Below are positions 47,544 to 62,334 of a stretch of 64,000 bases of DNA, piece by piece. The stretch comes from Caldimonas thermodepolymerans (lineage in GTDB: Bacteria; Pseudomonadota; Gammaproteobacteria; Burkholderiales; Burkholderiaceae_C), in contig NZ_CP064338.1 in assembly GCF_015476235.1 (NCBI RefSeq), positions 3,472,001 through 3,536,000 of the forward strand. The letters are read 5' to 3'. How positions within the stretch are numbered: position 1 is the stretch's first letter; each line of letters begins with the position of its first letter. Position numbers and translations under genes: made by a program. The notes under the pieces were generated by a model. The model searched no databases. It was not told the origin of the DNA and was given only the letters and a program-made list of their open reading frames with translations.

Positions 47544-48785
47544 ATGCAGACCCACCTCGCCCCCGAATTCCAGGACACGCCCGAAGGCCGCGAGGCCGAG
47601 GCCATCCTGCGCAAGTGCGTGCACTGCGGCTTCTGCACCGCGACCTGCCCGACCTACCAGCTGCTCGGCGACGAACTCGACGGCCCGCGCGGGCGCATCT
47701 ACCTGATCAAGCAGGTGCTCGAGGGCCAGCCGGCCGGACGCAGCACGCAGGAGCACCTGGACCGCTGCCTGACCTGCCGCAACTGCGAAACCACCTGCCC
47801 GTCGGGCGTGCAGTACGGCGCGCTGGTCGACATCGGGCGCCGCATCGTCGAGGAACGCGTGCCGCGCCCGGCCGGCGAGCGCTTCGTGCGCACGCTGCTC
47901 AAGGAAGGCCTGACCTCGCCGCTGTTCGGCCCCGCGATGAAGCTCGGCCAGGCGCTGCGGCCGCTGCTGCCCAAGGCGCTGAAGCACAAGGTTCCGCCGC
48001 GCGACCGCTCGGCGCGCGCGCACCAGTGGCCCACGCGCCCGCACGACCGCCAGGTGCTGCTGCTGACCGGCTGCGTGCAGCCGGCCATGATGCCCAACAT
48101 CAACAGCGCGACCGCGCGCGTGCTCGATGCCGCCGGCATCCAGACCGTGGTGGCCGACGGTGCGGGCTGCTGCGGCGCGATCCGCACCCACCTCAACGAC
48201 CACGAAGGCGGGCTGGCCGACATGCGCCGCAACATCGACGCCTGGTGGCCGCTGGTGGTGCGCGGCAAGGTGGAGGCCATCGTGATGAACGCCTCGGGCT
48301 GCGGCGTCACCGTCAAGGAGTACGCGCGCCACCTGCAGCACGACCCGGAGTACGCCGAGAAGGCCCGGCGCATCAGCGAACTGACCCGCGACCTGTCCGA
48401 GCTGCTGCCGGACCTGGTGCCCAGGCTCAAGCCGCGCCTGGCGGCGAAGGCGGCCGGCATGAAGCTCGCCTACCACCCGCCGTGCACGCTGCAGCACGGC
48501 CAGCAGCTGCGCGGCGGCGTCGAGGCCGGCCTGCGCGACCTGGGCTTCGAGGTCGAGCTGGCCACCGGCGAATCGCACCTGTGCTGCGGTTCGGCCGGCA
48601 CCTACTCGGTACTGCAACCGGAGCTCGCCTACCGGCTGCGCGACCGCAAGCTGTCCCATCTCGAGCCGCTGCGCCCGCAGGCCATCGTCTCGGCCAACAT
48701 CGGCTGCATCCAGCACCTGCAGACCGGCACCGCCACCCCGGTGCGCCACTGGGTGGAGGTGCTGGACGACGCGCTGGCCGCCTGA
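47544..48785 (+). CDS. glcF: Glycolate oxidase iron-sulfur subunit GlcF
   Basis: A 413-residue protein with two [4Fe-4S] motifs near the N-terminus (CVHCGFCTATCP at about residue 26 and CLTCRNCETTCP at about residue 77) and two CCG domains (GAGCCGAIRTHL and SHLCCGSAGTYS). It passes electrons from GlcD/GlcE to the quinone pool at the inner membrane. The ATG at 47544 is six bases past the glcE stop, so translation is probably coupled. The ORF extends far upstream out of phase with glcE, but that extension is a shadow. Confidence 0.96.
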   Translation: MQTHLAPEFQDTPEGREAEAILRKCVHCGFCTATCPTYQLLGDELDGPRGRIYLIKQVLEGQPAGRSTQEHLDRCLTCRNCETTCPSGVQYGALVDIGRRIVEERVPRPAGERFVRTLLKEGLTSPLFGPAMKLGQALRPLLPKALKHKVPPRDRSARAHQWPTRPHDRQVLLLTGCVQPAMMPNINSATARVLDAAGIQTVVADGAGCCGAIRTHLNDHEGGLADMRRNIDAWWPLVVRGKVEAIVMNASGCGVTVKEYARHLQHDPEYAEKARRISELTRDLSELLPDLVPRLKPRLAAKAAGMKLAYHPPCTLQHGQQLRGGVEAGLRDLGFEVELATGESHLCCGSAGTYSVLQPELAYRLRDRKLSHLEPLRPQAIVSANIGCIQHLQTGTATPVRHWVEVLDDALAA

Positions 48786-48908
48786 GTCAGCCCCCGCCTA
48801 CACGCGCGCTCGCTCGCGGCCGACAGGCCGGCGATTCCCGTCGTCGCACAGTGGCATGAACGGGCCGGCATCCGGCCGGCCCGGTTCCCACCGACGAAAG
48901 GAATCGCC

Positions 48909-49097
48909 ATGAACCGGGACCAGATCAAGGGCCGCATCACGCAGGCCAAGGGCAAGGCCAAGGAAGTCGCCGGCCGTGCCACCGGCGACGAACGGCTGGA
49001 AGCGAAGGGACGCGTGCAGAAGACCGCGGGCGACCTGCGCGGCGACTTCGGCGACGCGAAGGAACGCGTCAAGGATGCCTTCGACCGTCGGCATTGA
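48909..49097 (+). CDS. CsbD-family stress protein
   Basis: A 62-residue hydrophilic protein beginning MNRDQIKGRITQAKGKAKEV, the CsbD/YjbJ family start, with further repeats of the KGKAKE/KGRVQK type and a charged end. It is predicted to be mostly helical and disordered in isolation. Family members are induced by general stress, but their molecular job is unknown. It has GAAAGGA seven bases upstream of the ATG. It lies just ahead of a proline-rich peptide gene. Confidence 0.92.
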   Translation: MNRDQIKGRITQAKGKAKEVAGRATGDERLEAKGRVQKTAGDLRGDFGDAKERVKDAFDRRH

Positions 49098-49110
49098 CCG
49101 GGAGCGCGCC

Positions 49111-49305
49111 GTGAGCCCCGCCCGCGCGTCCTGGCGCGCGCACACCGACCCGCCGGCACCGCCCGTGCCCCCGCCCCCCTCGCCGCCCATCGAGGTGCCG
49201 CCGCCCGGGCCCGACCCCGTGCCGCCGGAGATCGAGGACCCGCCGGCGCCGGAGCAGCCGGTGCCCGTGCACGAGCCGCCCGTCATGCCGCCGCCGATGC
49301 TGTGA
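49111..49305 (+). CDS. Small proline-rich protein
   Basis: A possible 64-residue product starting with GTG at 49111, 13 bases past the CsbD stop, with GGGAG upstream. About 40% of residues are proline, arranged in PP and PPP runs with Val, Glu and Pro (PPSPPIEVPPPGPDPVPPEI), and there is no signal peptide or membrane segment. No family is recognised. Placement and codon use suggest translation with csbD, but short low-complexity genes of this kind are easily over-called. Confidence 0.5.
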   Translation: MSPARASWRAHTDPPAPPVPPPPSPPIEVPPPGPDPVPPEIEDPPAPEQPVPVHEPPVMPPPML

Positions 49306-49329
49306 CGGCCTCTTACCCCGGAACCCGCC

Positions 49330-49848
49330 ATGCCCCTGCCTCCCGATGCCTCCCCGCAGCAGCGCCTGTGGGCGCTCATCCACGACATCCGCCACGGCAT
49401 GCTGACCGCGCGCCACCGCGACGGGCAGCTGCGCTCGCGCCCGATGACCACGCAGAACCGCACGCTGGACGACGGGCCCCCGGTGCTGTGGTTCTTCGTC
49501 GCGCTGGACAGTGCACCGGCGCTGGACCTGAAGGACGACGGCGAGGTCAACGTCGCCTACGCCGACCCGCAGCAGGACCGCTACGTCTCGATCGCAGGGC
49601 GAGCCCGCTTCGTCGACGACCCGCAACGCAAGCAGGCGCTGTGGTCGAAGGCCGACGCGGCCTGGTTCCGGCACGGGCCGGACGACCCCAACCTCGGCCT
49701 GCTCGCCGTCCAGGTCGACCATGCCGAGTATTGGGACGTCACCGCAAGCCGCATGGCCCAGCTGTTCACGATGGCGCGCGCGGCCGCGCTGGGCGAGCCG
49801 CCGCCCCGCCTCGGGGAGCACCACGAGGTGCCCACCCTGCCCCGGTGA
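49330..49848 (+). CDS. Pyridoxamine 5'-phosphate oxidase-like (general stress protein 26 type)
   Basis: A 172-residue flavin-binding split-barrel protein of the general-stress-protein-26 group. Visible elements are RSRPMTTQNRTLDDGPPVLW FF, NVAYADPQQDRYVSIAGRAR and AAWFRHGPDDPNLGLLAVQV, in the order of the family. It probably binds FMN or a related cofactor; true PNPOx activity is not expected. It follows CsbD and the proline-rich peptide on the same strand, so the three may form a small stress-response group. Confidence 0.87.
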   Translation: MPLPPDASPQQRLWALIHDIRHGMLTARHRDGQLRSRPMTTQNRTLDDGPPVLWFFVALDSAPALDLKDDGEVNVAYADPQQDRYVSIAGRARFVDDPQRKQALWSKADAAWFRHGPDDPNLGLLAVQVDHAEYWDVTASRMAQLFTMARAAALGEPPPRLGEHHEVPTLPR

Positions 49849-49869
49849 CGCGCGGCCAGGTCGGGCGAG

Positions 49870-49906
49870 AAAAAACCGCGCAGCGCCGGTGACGGCGATG
49901 CGCGGT
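49870..49906 (-). terminator. Intrinsic terminator of the glycerol uptake operon
   Basis: On the minus strand ACCGCGCA (49899-49906) pairs with TGCGCGGT (49875-49882), with inner CGCCG/CGGCG pairs, followed by TTTTTT (complement of 49870-49875). It lies 68 bases past the glpV stop codon. Confidence 0.88.
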
Positions 49907-49973
49907 GCAAAGCCCCGCCGGGGACGAGGTGCGGCGGGGCCGAGTCACACCCGGTTGGAAGCGCCGGAACGCC

Positions 49974-51707
<1,734 letters not shown>

Positions 51708-51826
51708 CGCTGTCTCCTCTTCGAGATGTATGCCTTCCCGTGCGCATGACAGACACAGGCCGCGGGAAGCACCGGCCCGGATCCCTCGTCGATGCGCCCC
51801 GGCGGGCCGGGGCGATCCTCCATGCC

Positions 51827-52135
51827 CTAACCCTTGCGCATGATCAGTGCCAGCACCGCCATCGAGACCACGAAGCTAATCCACACCGAGGGCTCGTCCT
51901 CGAGCGAGAACCACTCCATCATCTTCTCGCCCAGGCCCACCCAGGCGAGGTTGATGTAGGCGGCGGTGAGCAGGCCGATGAACAGCCGGTCGCCGCGCGT
52001 CGTCGAGATCGGCAGGAACCCCTTGCGCAGCGTCGTCGGCGACCTGATCTCCCACACCGTCATGCCGACCAGCATCAGCGCGATGCAGATGAAGAAGACC
52101 GCCACCGGCGTCGTCCAGACCATCCAATCGAACAT
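51827..52135 (-). CDS. glpU: DUF2160 small membrane protein of the glycerol operon
   Basis: A 102-residue integral membrane protein with about three helices, recognised as DUF2160 (MFDWMVWTTPVAVFFICIAL MLVGMTVWEIRSPTTLRKGF). The family nearly always sits in this place, between the second permease and the binding-protein gene of glycerol ABC transporters. Its function is unproven; an accessory or stabilising subunit is likely. The name glpU follows the rhizobial operon and is an assignment by position. It starts 16 bases after glpQ ends. Confidence 0.8.
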   Translation of the reverse strand: MFDWMVWTTPVAVFFICIALMLVGMTVWEIRSPTTLRKGFLPISTTRGDRLFIGLLTAAYINLAWVGLGEKMMEWFSLEDEPSVWISFVVSMAVLALIMRKG

Positions 52136-52151
52136 CGCAGTCCTCCGTGCC

Positions 52152-53019
52152 TCAGACGCGGCCCATCGCGAAGCCCTTGGCGATGTAGTGCCGCACGAAC
52201 CAGATCACGATCGCCCCCGGCACGATGGTCAGCACGCCGGCGGCAGCCAGCAGCGCCCAGTCCATCCCCGAGGCCGACACCGTGCGCGTCATCGTCGCGA
52301 CGATGGGCTTGGCGTTCACGCTGGTCAGCGTGCGCGCCAGCAGCAGCTCGACCCAGCTGAACATGAAGCAGAAGAACGCCGCCACGCCGACGCCGGCCTT
52401 GATCAGCGGCAGGAAGATCCTGAAGAAGAACCTCGGGAACGAGTAGCCGTCGATGTAGGCGGTCTCGTCGATCTCGCGCGGGATGCCGCTCATGAAGCCC
52501 TCCAGGATCCACACCGCCAGCGGCACGTTGAACACCAGGTGCGCGAGCGCCACCGCGATGTGCGTGTCCATCAGGCCGAGCGTCGTGTAGAGCTGGAAGA
52601 ACGGCAGCAGGAACACCGCCGGCGGCGTCATGCGGTTGGTCAGCAGCCAGAAGAACACGTGCTTGTCGCCCAGGAAGCGGTAGCGCGAGAACGCGTAGGC
52701 CGCCGGCAGCGCGACGCAGACCGAGATCACCGTGTTGATGGCCACGTAGATCAGCGAGTTGATGTAGCCCGAGTACCACGCCGGGTCGGTGAAGATGGTG
52801 CGGTAGTTGTCCAGCGTGAACTCGTGCGGCCACAGCGTGAAGCCGCTGAGGATCTCGTGGTTGGTCTTGAACGACATGTTGACCATCCAGTAGATCGGCA
52901 GGATGGCGAACACGAGGTAGGCGACCAGGAACAGCGTGCGCTTGCGAAAGCGCGCGCCCGTCCCGGCGCGCTGTCGCGCCGTGCGTTGCGTGGCCGCGGG
53001 GGCGGCGGGTGCGGCGATC

Positions 53020-53027
<8 letters not shown>
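52152..53027 (-). CDS. glpQ: Glycerol ABC transporter permease (MalG type)
   Basis: A 291-residue permease with six membrane helices. The cytoplasmic coupling motif reads LEGFMSGIPREIDETAYIDG followed by FFRIFLPLIKAGVG, the EAA loop of MalG-like subunits. The proline/alanine-rich N-terminus (MPEIAAPAAPAATQ) precedes the first helix. It overlaps the other permease gene by eight bases and is followed by the DUF2160 gene. Together with GlpP it forms the inner-membrane channel of the glycerol importer. Confidence 0.9.
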
Positions 53028-53904
<877 letters not shown>

Positions 53905-53935
53905 CGCTCGTCTCCTCCGTCGCGGCGCTGGCGCC

Positions 53936-55033
<1,098 letters not shown>

Positions 55034-55037
55034 GGCG

Positions 55038-56105
<1,068 letters not shown>

Positions 56106-56147
56106 GTCCCTCGTCTCCTCCTCTTGTCGCCGGGCCGTCTCGTCGTC

Positions 56148-57785
56148 CTATCGCTGGAACGCCGCCAACGTGACCGGCTGGGTGGTCTCGTGCGCGCGCT
56201 CGAACCAGCGCGCCACGGCCTCGCGCTCTGGCGGGCCCATGTGCAGGCCCAGCTTGGTGCGCCGCCACAGCACGTCGTCGCCGGTGCGCGCCCACTCGTG
56301 CTGGCCCAGGTAGTGCAGCTCGGCCTCGTAGAGCTGCGGCGCGACCTCCTCGCCCAGGTCCGACAGGCGCTGCGCGCGGCCGAGGATGAGGTCGACGCGG
56401 CTGCCGTAGCAGCGCGCCAGGCGCCGGCGCAGCGTCGCGGGCAGCCAGGGGTGGCGCGCGGCCAGCGCCTGGTCGAAACGCTCGAAGTCCGCGTCCGGGC
56501 GCTGCGGCGCGCCGATGTACGCGCTCAGGTCGCCGCCGGGCAGCGTCTCGTGGCGGGTCCAGCCGATCGACGGGTGCCTGAGCGCGGGGCACAGCAGGTC
56601 GGCGGCTTCCTCGGCCAGCTTGCGGAAGGTGGTGATCTTGCCGCCCCACACCGACAGCAGCGGCGCGGCCGGGCGCCGCTGCCCGTCGTCGCCGGCCTGC
56701 TCGGCGCTCAACTCGAGCAGGTAGTCGCGCGTGACCGCCGAGGGGTCGCCCGAGGCATCGTCGAGCAGCGGGCGCACGCCCGAATAGGTCCACACCACGT
56801 CCTCGCGCGTGACGGGCCGCGCGAAGTAGCGGCTCGCCTGCTCGCACAGGTAGGCGATCTCGCTGTCGTCGATCTGCGCCTGCCCGACCGGCCCGCGGTG
56901 CTCGACGTCGGTGGTGCCGATCAGCGTGTAGTCCTGCTCGTAGGGGATCGCGAAGATGATGCGCTTGTCCGGGTTCTGGAAGATGTAGGCCATCGGGTGG
57001 TCGAACATCCTGCGCACCACGATGTGGCTGCCCTTGACCAGCCGCAGGCTGCGCGTGTCGTGCTGGCGCGCCTGCTCGCGCAGGAACTGCTCGGTCCAGG
57101 GACCGGCGGCGTTGACCAGCGCGCGGGCGCTGACCGTGGTGCGCTGCCCGCCCGGGCCCTCCAGCACCGCCTGCCAGCTGTGCGTGCAGCGGCGTGCCTC
57201 GATGCAGCGCGTGCGGGTGAGGATGCGCGCGCCGCGCTGCTGGGCGTCGAGCAGGTTGAGCACCACCAGGCGCGCGTCGTCGACCCAGCCGTCGGAGTAG
57301 ACGAAGCCCTTGGTGTAGGCCGGCTTGAGCGGCTGCCCGGCCTCGTGGCGGCGCAGGTCGATGGTGGCCGAGCCCGGCAGCACCTCGCGGCGCGCCAGGT
57401 GGTCGTAGAGGAACAGGCCGAGCCGGATCATCCACACCGGGCGCAGCGAGCGGTCGTGCGGCATCACGAAGCGCAGCGGCCGCATGATGTGCGGGGCGCT
57501 GCGCAGCAGCACCTCGCGCTCGATCAGCGCCTTGCGCACCAGCGAGAACTCGTAGTACTCGAGGTAGCGCAGCCCGCCGTGGATCAGCTTGGTGGACGCC
57601 GAAGAGGTGTGCTGCGCGATGTCGTCCTTCTCGCACAGCAGCACGCGCAGGCCGCGGCCGGCCAGGTCGCGCGCGATGCCGGCACCGTTGATGCCGCCAC
57701 CGACGACCAGCACGTCGCAACTGGCGTCAACCGCTGCCGGGGCAGGGCCCGCGGACCGCGTCTGCTTGACGGAAGGCTCGCTCAC
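56148..57785 (-). CDS. glpD: Aerobic glycerol-3-phosphate dehydrogenase
   Basis: A 545-residue FAD flavoprotein that oxidises glycerol 3-phosphate to dihydroxyacetone phosphate and reduces the quinone pool. The N-terminal dinucleotide motif is CDVLVVGGGINGAGIARDLA and the conserved SSASTKLIHGGLRYLEYYEF follows; the C-terminal part has the family's helical domain. The start is put at the GTG at 57785, which has AAGGAG seven bases upstream; the in-frame ATG at 57809 and a start at 57854 lack such a site. It is the first gene of the operon and so closest to the GlpR operators. Confidence 0.94.
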   Translation of the reverse strand: MSEPSVKQTRSAGPAPAAVDASCDVLVVGGGINGAGIARDLAGRGLRVLLCEKDDIAQHTSSASTKLIHGGLRYLEYYEFSLVRKALIEREVLLRSAPHIMRPLRFVMPHDRSLRPVWMIRLGLFLYDHLARREVLPGSATIDLRRHEAGQPLKPAYTKGFVYSDGWVDDARLVVLNLLDAQQRGARILTRTRCIEARRCTHSWQAVLEGPGGQRTTVSARALVNAAGPWTEQFLREQARQHDTRSLRLVKGSHIVVRRMFDHPMAYIFQNPDKRIIFAIPYEQDYTLIGTTDVEHRGPVGQAQIDDSEIAYLCEQASRYFARPVTREDVVWTYSGVRPLLDDASGDPSAVTRDYLLELSAEQAGDDGQRRPAAPLLSVWGGKITTFRKLAEEAADLLCPALRHPSIGWTRHETLPGGDLSAYIGAPQRPDADFERFDQALAARHPWLPATLRRRLARCYGSRVDLILGRAQRLSDLGEEVAPQLYEAELHYLGQHEWARTGDDVLWRRTKLGLHMGPPEREAVARWFERAHETTQPVTLAAFQR

Positions 57786-57857
57786 CTTCGCACTCCTTGT
57801 GTCGCCCATGCGCCCGACGGTGCGGCAGCCGGCCCCGCCCGCAGTGCGCTCCACGCA

Positions 57858-57956
57858 TTCGTTTGTGTTCGATTTTGATCTATTTTTTTCGTTTTAGTCC
57901 AGCCTTGTGACAAGTTCAACGCATGGGAAACCCTGATTTGTTTTCGTTTGGGTTCG
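57858..57956. promoter_or_regulatory. TTCG-repeat region, probable GlpR operators
   Basis: An A/T-rich stretch in a G/C-rich genome between divergent glpD and glpR. Two 14-base repeats differ at one base: TTCGTTTGTGTTCG at 57858-57871 and TTCGTTTGGGTTCG at 57943-57956. A third TTCGTTT lies at 57888-57894. GlpR-type DeoR regulators bind TTCG-containing repeats, so these are probable operators controlling glpD and the ABC genes and perhaps glpR itself. Confidence 0.7.
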
Positions 57957-58007
57957 CTTAAGGTCGCGTCCGGAAGGGACCGGGGGAAATCGGCTACAAC
58001 GCCGGCC

Positions 58008-58799
58008 ATGAGCGTTTTTCCCCGGCCGATGCCCGCGATGACCCCCAACCCCCGACAGTCCCAGTTGCTCGAGGAAGTGCGCGCCAACGGCGTGGTGTCC
58101 GTCGAGGCGCTCGCCGAGCGCTTCGGCGTCACGCTGCAGACGGTGCGGCGCGACGTGAAGATGCTGGCCGAAGCCGGCCTGCTGGCGCGCTTCCACGGCG
58201 GGGTGCGGGTGCCCAGCTCGACGGTCGAGAACATCGCCTACCGCCAGCGCCAGAGCCTCAACGCCGAGGCCAAGCAGCGCATCGCCCGCGCGGTGGCCAA
58301 GGCGGTGCCCGAAGGCTGCTCGCTGATCCTCAACATCGGCACCACCACCGAGGCGATCGCGCGCGAGCTGCTGCGCCACCGGGGCCTGCGCGTGATCACC
58401 AACAACCTCAACGTGGCGGCGATCCTGAGCGACAACCCGGACTGCGAGGTGATCGTCGCCGGCGGCGTGGTGCGCCACCGCGACCGCGGCATCGTCGGCG
58501 AGGCGACGGTGGACTTCATCCGCCAGTTCAAGGTCGACATCGCGCTGATCGGCATCTCGGGCATCGAGGCCGACGGCACGCTGCGCGACTACGATTTCCG
58601 CGAGGTGAAGGTCTCGCGCGCCATCATCGAGCACGCCCGCCAGGTGTGGCTCGCGGCCGACCACAGCAAGTTCAACCGGCCGGCGATGGTGGAACTGGCC
58701 CACGTCAGCGAGCTGGACATGCTGTTCACCGACGCCCCGCCCCCCGACCCCTATCCCCAGCTGCTGGCCGACGCCGGCGTGCAATGCGAAGTGGCCTGA
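58008..58799 (+). CDS. glpR: DeoR-family regulator GlpR
   Basis: A DeoR-type repressor of about 263 residues. The N-terminal HTH reads [36 protein letters not shown]. The C-terminal sugar-phosphate sensor domain has [29 protein letters not shown] and [29 protein letters not shown]. It most likely senses glycerol 3-phosphate. The start is uncertain: ATG 58008, 58029 and 58038 are in frame and none has a good ribosome binding site. It is 14 bases upstream of glpK and divergent from glpD. Confidence 0.92.
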   Translation: MSVFPRPMPAMTPNPRQSQLLEEVRANGVVSVEALAERFGVTLQTVRRDVKMLAEAGLLARFHGGVRVPSSTVENIAYRQRQSLNAEAKQRIARAVAKAVPEGCSLILNIGTTTEAIARELLRHRGLRVITNNLNVAAILSDNPDCEVIVAGGVVRHRDRGIVGEATVDFIRQFKVDIALIGISGIEADGTLRDYDFREVKVSRAIIEHARQVWLAADHSKFNRPAMVELAHVSELDMLFTDAPPPDPYPQLLADAGVQCEVA

Positions 58800-58813
58800 A
58801 CCGGGAGCTATCG

Positions 58814-60307
<1,494 letters not shown>

Positions 60308-60423
60308 CCACCGCACCGGCGGCGGTCTTGCCCGGCACTGCCCCTGTCAGGTTCCTGCCACCACGCTGTCAAGAGCCTGTTCGCACCATGGCGACTCCAT
60401 TCACCTGACCCGAGGAGGCTCAC

Positions 60424-60807
60424 ATGGCTCAGACCCAAGGCAGTGCCATCAACTGGTTCGAGATCCCGACCCGCGACATCGAGCGCGCGCAGCGCTTCTA
60501 CGAAGCCATCCTCGAGACCCGGCTGACGCGCAACGACATGGGTGGCTACAGGATGGCGATGTTCCCGGCCGAGCCACCCGGCGTGGGCGGCTGCCTGGTC
60601 CAGGGCGAGACCGCGATCCCCGGCGCGCAGGGCGGCACCATCGTCTACCTGAACGCCGAGCCTTCGCTCGATGCGGTGCTCGCGCGCGTCGAGCGCGCCG
60701 GCGGCCGCATCGTGGTGCCGCGCACCGAGATCGAAGGCGGGCACGGCTTCTTCGCGATCATCGCCGACCCGGAGCACAACCATGTCGGCCTGCACGCCAT
60801 GAACTGA
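60424..60807 (+). CDS. VOC / glyoxalase-like protein
   Basis: A 127-residue VOC-family protein starting with QGSAINWFEIPTRDIERAQR FYEAIL, the usual first half, and ending GHGFFAIIADPEHNHVGLHA MN. Its metal ligands, if used, would be the conserved Glu in the first strand and His/Glu near the end. It has GAGGAGG upstream of the ATG. The next gene (YafY-type regulator) starts 27 bases later and often pairs with such proteins, so the two are probably co-transcribed. The substrate is not known. Confidence 0.87.
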   Translation: MAQTQGSAINWFEIPTRDIERAQRFYEAILETRLTRNDMGGYRMAMFPAEPPGVGGCLVQGETAIPGAQGGTIVYLNAEPSLDAVLARVERAGGRIVVPRTEIEGGHGFFAIIADPEHNHVGLHAMN

Positions 60808-60834
60808 CGCCCCGGCACCCGCCGCGAGACCGCC

Positions 60835-61542
60835 ATGCGCCGCGCCGAACGCCTGTTCGAGATCGTCCAGCTCATCCGCAGCCGGCGTCTTTCCACGGCT
60901 GCCTGGCTGGCCGAGCGGCTGGAGGTGTCGGAGCGCACCATCTACCGCGACATCAGCGACCTGCAGGCGCAGGGCGTGCCGATCGAAGGCGAGGCGGGCA
61001 TGGGTTACCGCATGCGCGCCGGCTTCGACCTGCCGCCGATGATGTTCACCAGCCAGGAAGCGCAGTCGCTCGCCGCGGCGGTGCGGCTGGCGCAGGGCTG
61101 GCTGGACCCGGTGCTGGCGCGGCACGCGGAAGTGGCGCTCGGCAAGATCATGGCCGTGCTGCCGACCGCCGCGCGCGTGGCCGCCGAAAGCGTCGCGCTG
61201 TATGCGCCGCCGGTCGGCGACCCCGCCGCGCGCGACCGGCTGGCGCGCGTGCGCGAGGCGATCGAGTCGCGCCACAAGCTGCGCATCGACTACGAAGACG
61301 TGCAGGGGCGCGTCACGCAGCGCGTGATCCGCCCGCTCGGCTGCTTCTACTGGGGCAAGGTCTGGACGCTGGGCGCCTGGTGCGAACACCGCGGCGACTT
61401 CCGCAACTTCCGCATCGACCGCATCCGCGCCGTCGAGACGCTGGACCAGCGCTTCCAGGACGAACCCGGCCGCACGCTGGCCGACCTGTTCCGCAGGACC
61501 GAGGCGGAGGCCCGGGAGTACGAGCGCAGCCTGCGCAGCTAG
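60835..61542 (+). CDS. YafY-type HTH/WYL-domain regulator
   Basis: A 235-residue transcription factor with an N-terminal winged HTH (RRAERLFEIVQLIRSRRLST AAWLAERLEVSERTIYRDIS) and a C-terminal WYL domain (from about residue 135: LRIDYEDVQGRVTQRVIRPL GCFYWGKVWTLGAWCEHRGD FRNFRIDRI). WYL domains bind nucleic acid or small ligands. It follows the VOC gene closely and is likely its regulator (inference from the common pairing). Confidence 0.9.
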   Translation: MRRAERLFEIVQLIRSRRLSTAAWLAERLEVSERTIYRDISDLQAQGVPIEGEAGMGYRMRAGFDLPPMMFTSQEAQSLAAAVRLAQGWLDPVLARHAEVALGKIMAVLPTAARVAAESVALYAPPVGDPAARDRLARVREAIESRHKLRIDYEDVQGRVTQRVIRPLGCFYWGKVWTLGAWCEHRGDFRNFRIDRIRAVETLDQRFQDEPGRTLADLFRRTEAEAREYERSLRS

Positions 61543-61615
61543 GCGGCCGGGCAGGCCGGCCGGCACGGGGCCCGCGAACGACCCCGCCCCATGCACGCAC
61601 CTTGGGTCATCCACC

Positions 61616-62197
61616 ATGACGCGCATCATCTATTTCGTCGCCGCTTCGCTGGACGGCCGCATCGCCGGCCCCGAGGGCGAACTCGACTGGCTGCCCCCGG
61701 TGGATCCCGCCGGCGAGGACGACTGCGGCTACCGCGCCTTCCTCGACGGCGTGGACGCGGTCGTGATGGGACGCCGCACCTACGAAAGCTGCCGGCGGCT
61801 CCCGGCCTGGCCCTACGCCGGCAAGCCGTGCTGGATCATGAGCCGGCGCGCCGACCTCGGGCCGCTGCCGCCGGCCGCACACCTGGGCGCCGAGGGCCCG
61901 GCGCAGCTGTACCGGCACTGGTGCTCGCTCGGGCTGCGCCGCGTCTTGCTGGCCGGAGGCGGCGAGGTCGCGCGCGCCTTCCTGGACGCCGAGCTGCTGC
62001 ACGAGCTGGTGCTGTGCACCGTGCCGGTCGTGCTCGGCGGCGGCACGCCCGTGTTCGCGCCACGCCCGGGCACCGGCGCCAGCTGGCGCCTGAAGCACTG
62101 CACCTGCCTCGCCAACGGGCTGACGCAGGCGCGCTACGTACTCACGGCAGCCTGGCAGGTCGCGGGCGAACAACGCACTTGCGTGGCGCCGCACTGA
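61616..62197 (+). CDS. Dihydrofolate reductase family (RibD C-terminal-like) protein
   Basis: A 193-residue NADPH-dependent reductase-like protein of the RibD-C/DHFR superfamily. It starts MTRIIYFVAASLDGRIAGPE GELDWL and has VVMGRRTYESCRRLPAWPY, VLLAGGGEVARAFLDAELLH ELVLCTVPVVLGGGTPVF and a final beta hairpin. It is not the folA product, which lacks this arrangement. The true substrate is unknown. It stands 73 bases after the YafY gene on the same strand. Confidence 0.86.
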   Translation: MTRIIYFVAASLDGRIAGPEGELDWLPPVDPAGEDDCGYRAFLDGVDAVVMGRRTYESCRRLPAWPYAGKPCWIMSRRADLGPLPPAAHLGAEGPAQLYRHWCSLGLRRVLLAGGGEVARAFLDAELLHELVLCTVPVVLGGGTPVFAPRPGTGASWRLKHCTCLANGLTQARYVLTAAWQVAGEQRTCVAPH

Positions 62198-62299
62198 CGC
62201 GGCGTTGTGCCGGCGAGACGGCCGGCGCAGGCGGGCCCGGACAGGGATTTCCCGGTCTGTCACAAAGTCGGGCACTGCCCCTATAGTTCGCCCCAATCT

Positions 62300-62313
62300 C
62301 GAACGATCGTTCG
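62300..62313. promoter_or_regulatory. Perfect 14-bp palindrome near a likely promoter
   Basis: CGAACGATCGTTCG is a perfect 14-base inverted repeat. A TATAGT hexamer at 62282-62287 would place transcription starting near 62293, just upstream, so a protein bound here could block the lipase gene. TetR-type repressors often bind sites of this shape. The ribosome binding site GAAAGGA follows at 62322-62328, seven bases before the ATG. Confidence 0.6.
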
Positions 62314-62334
62314 TTCTTTTCGGAAAGGACCCCC

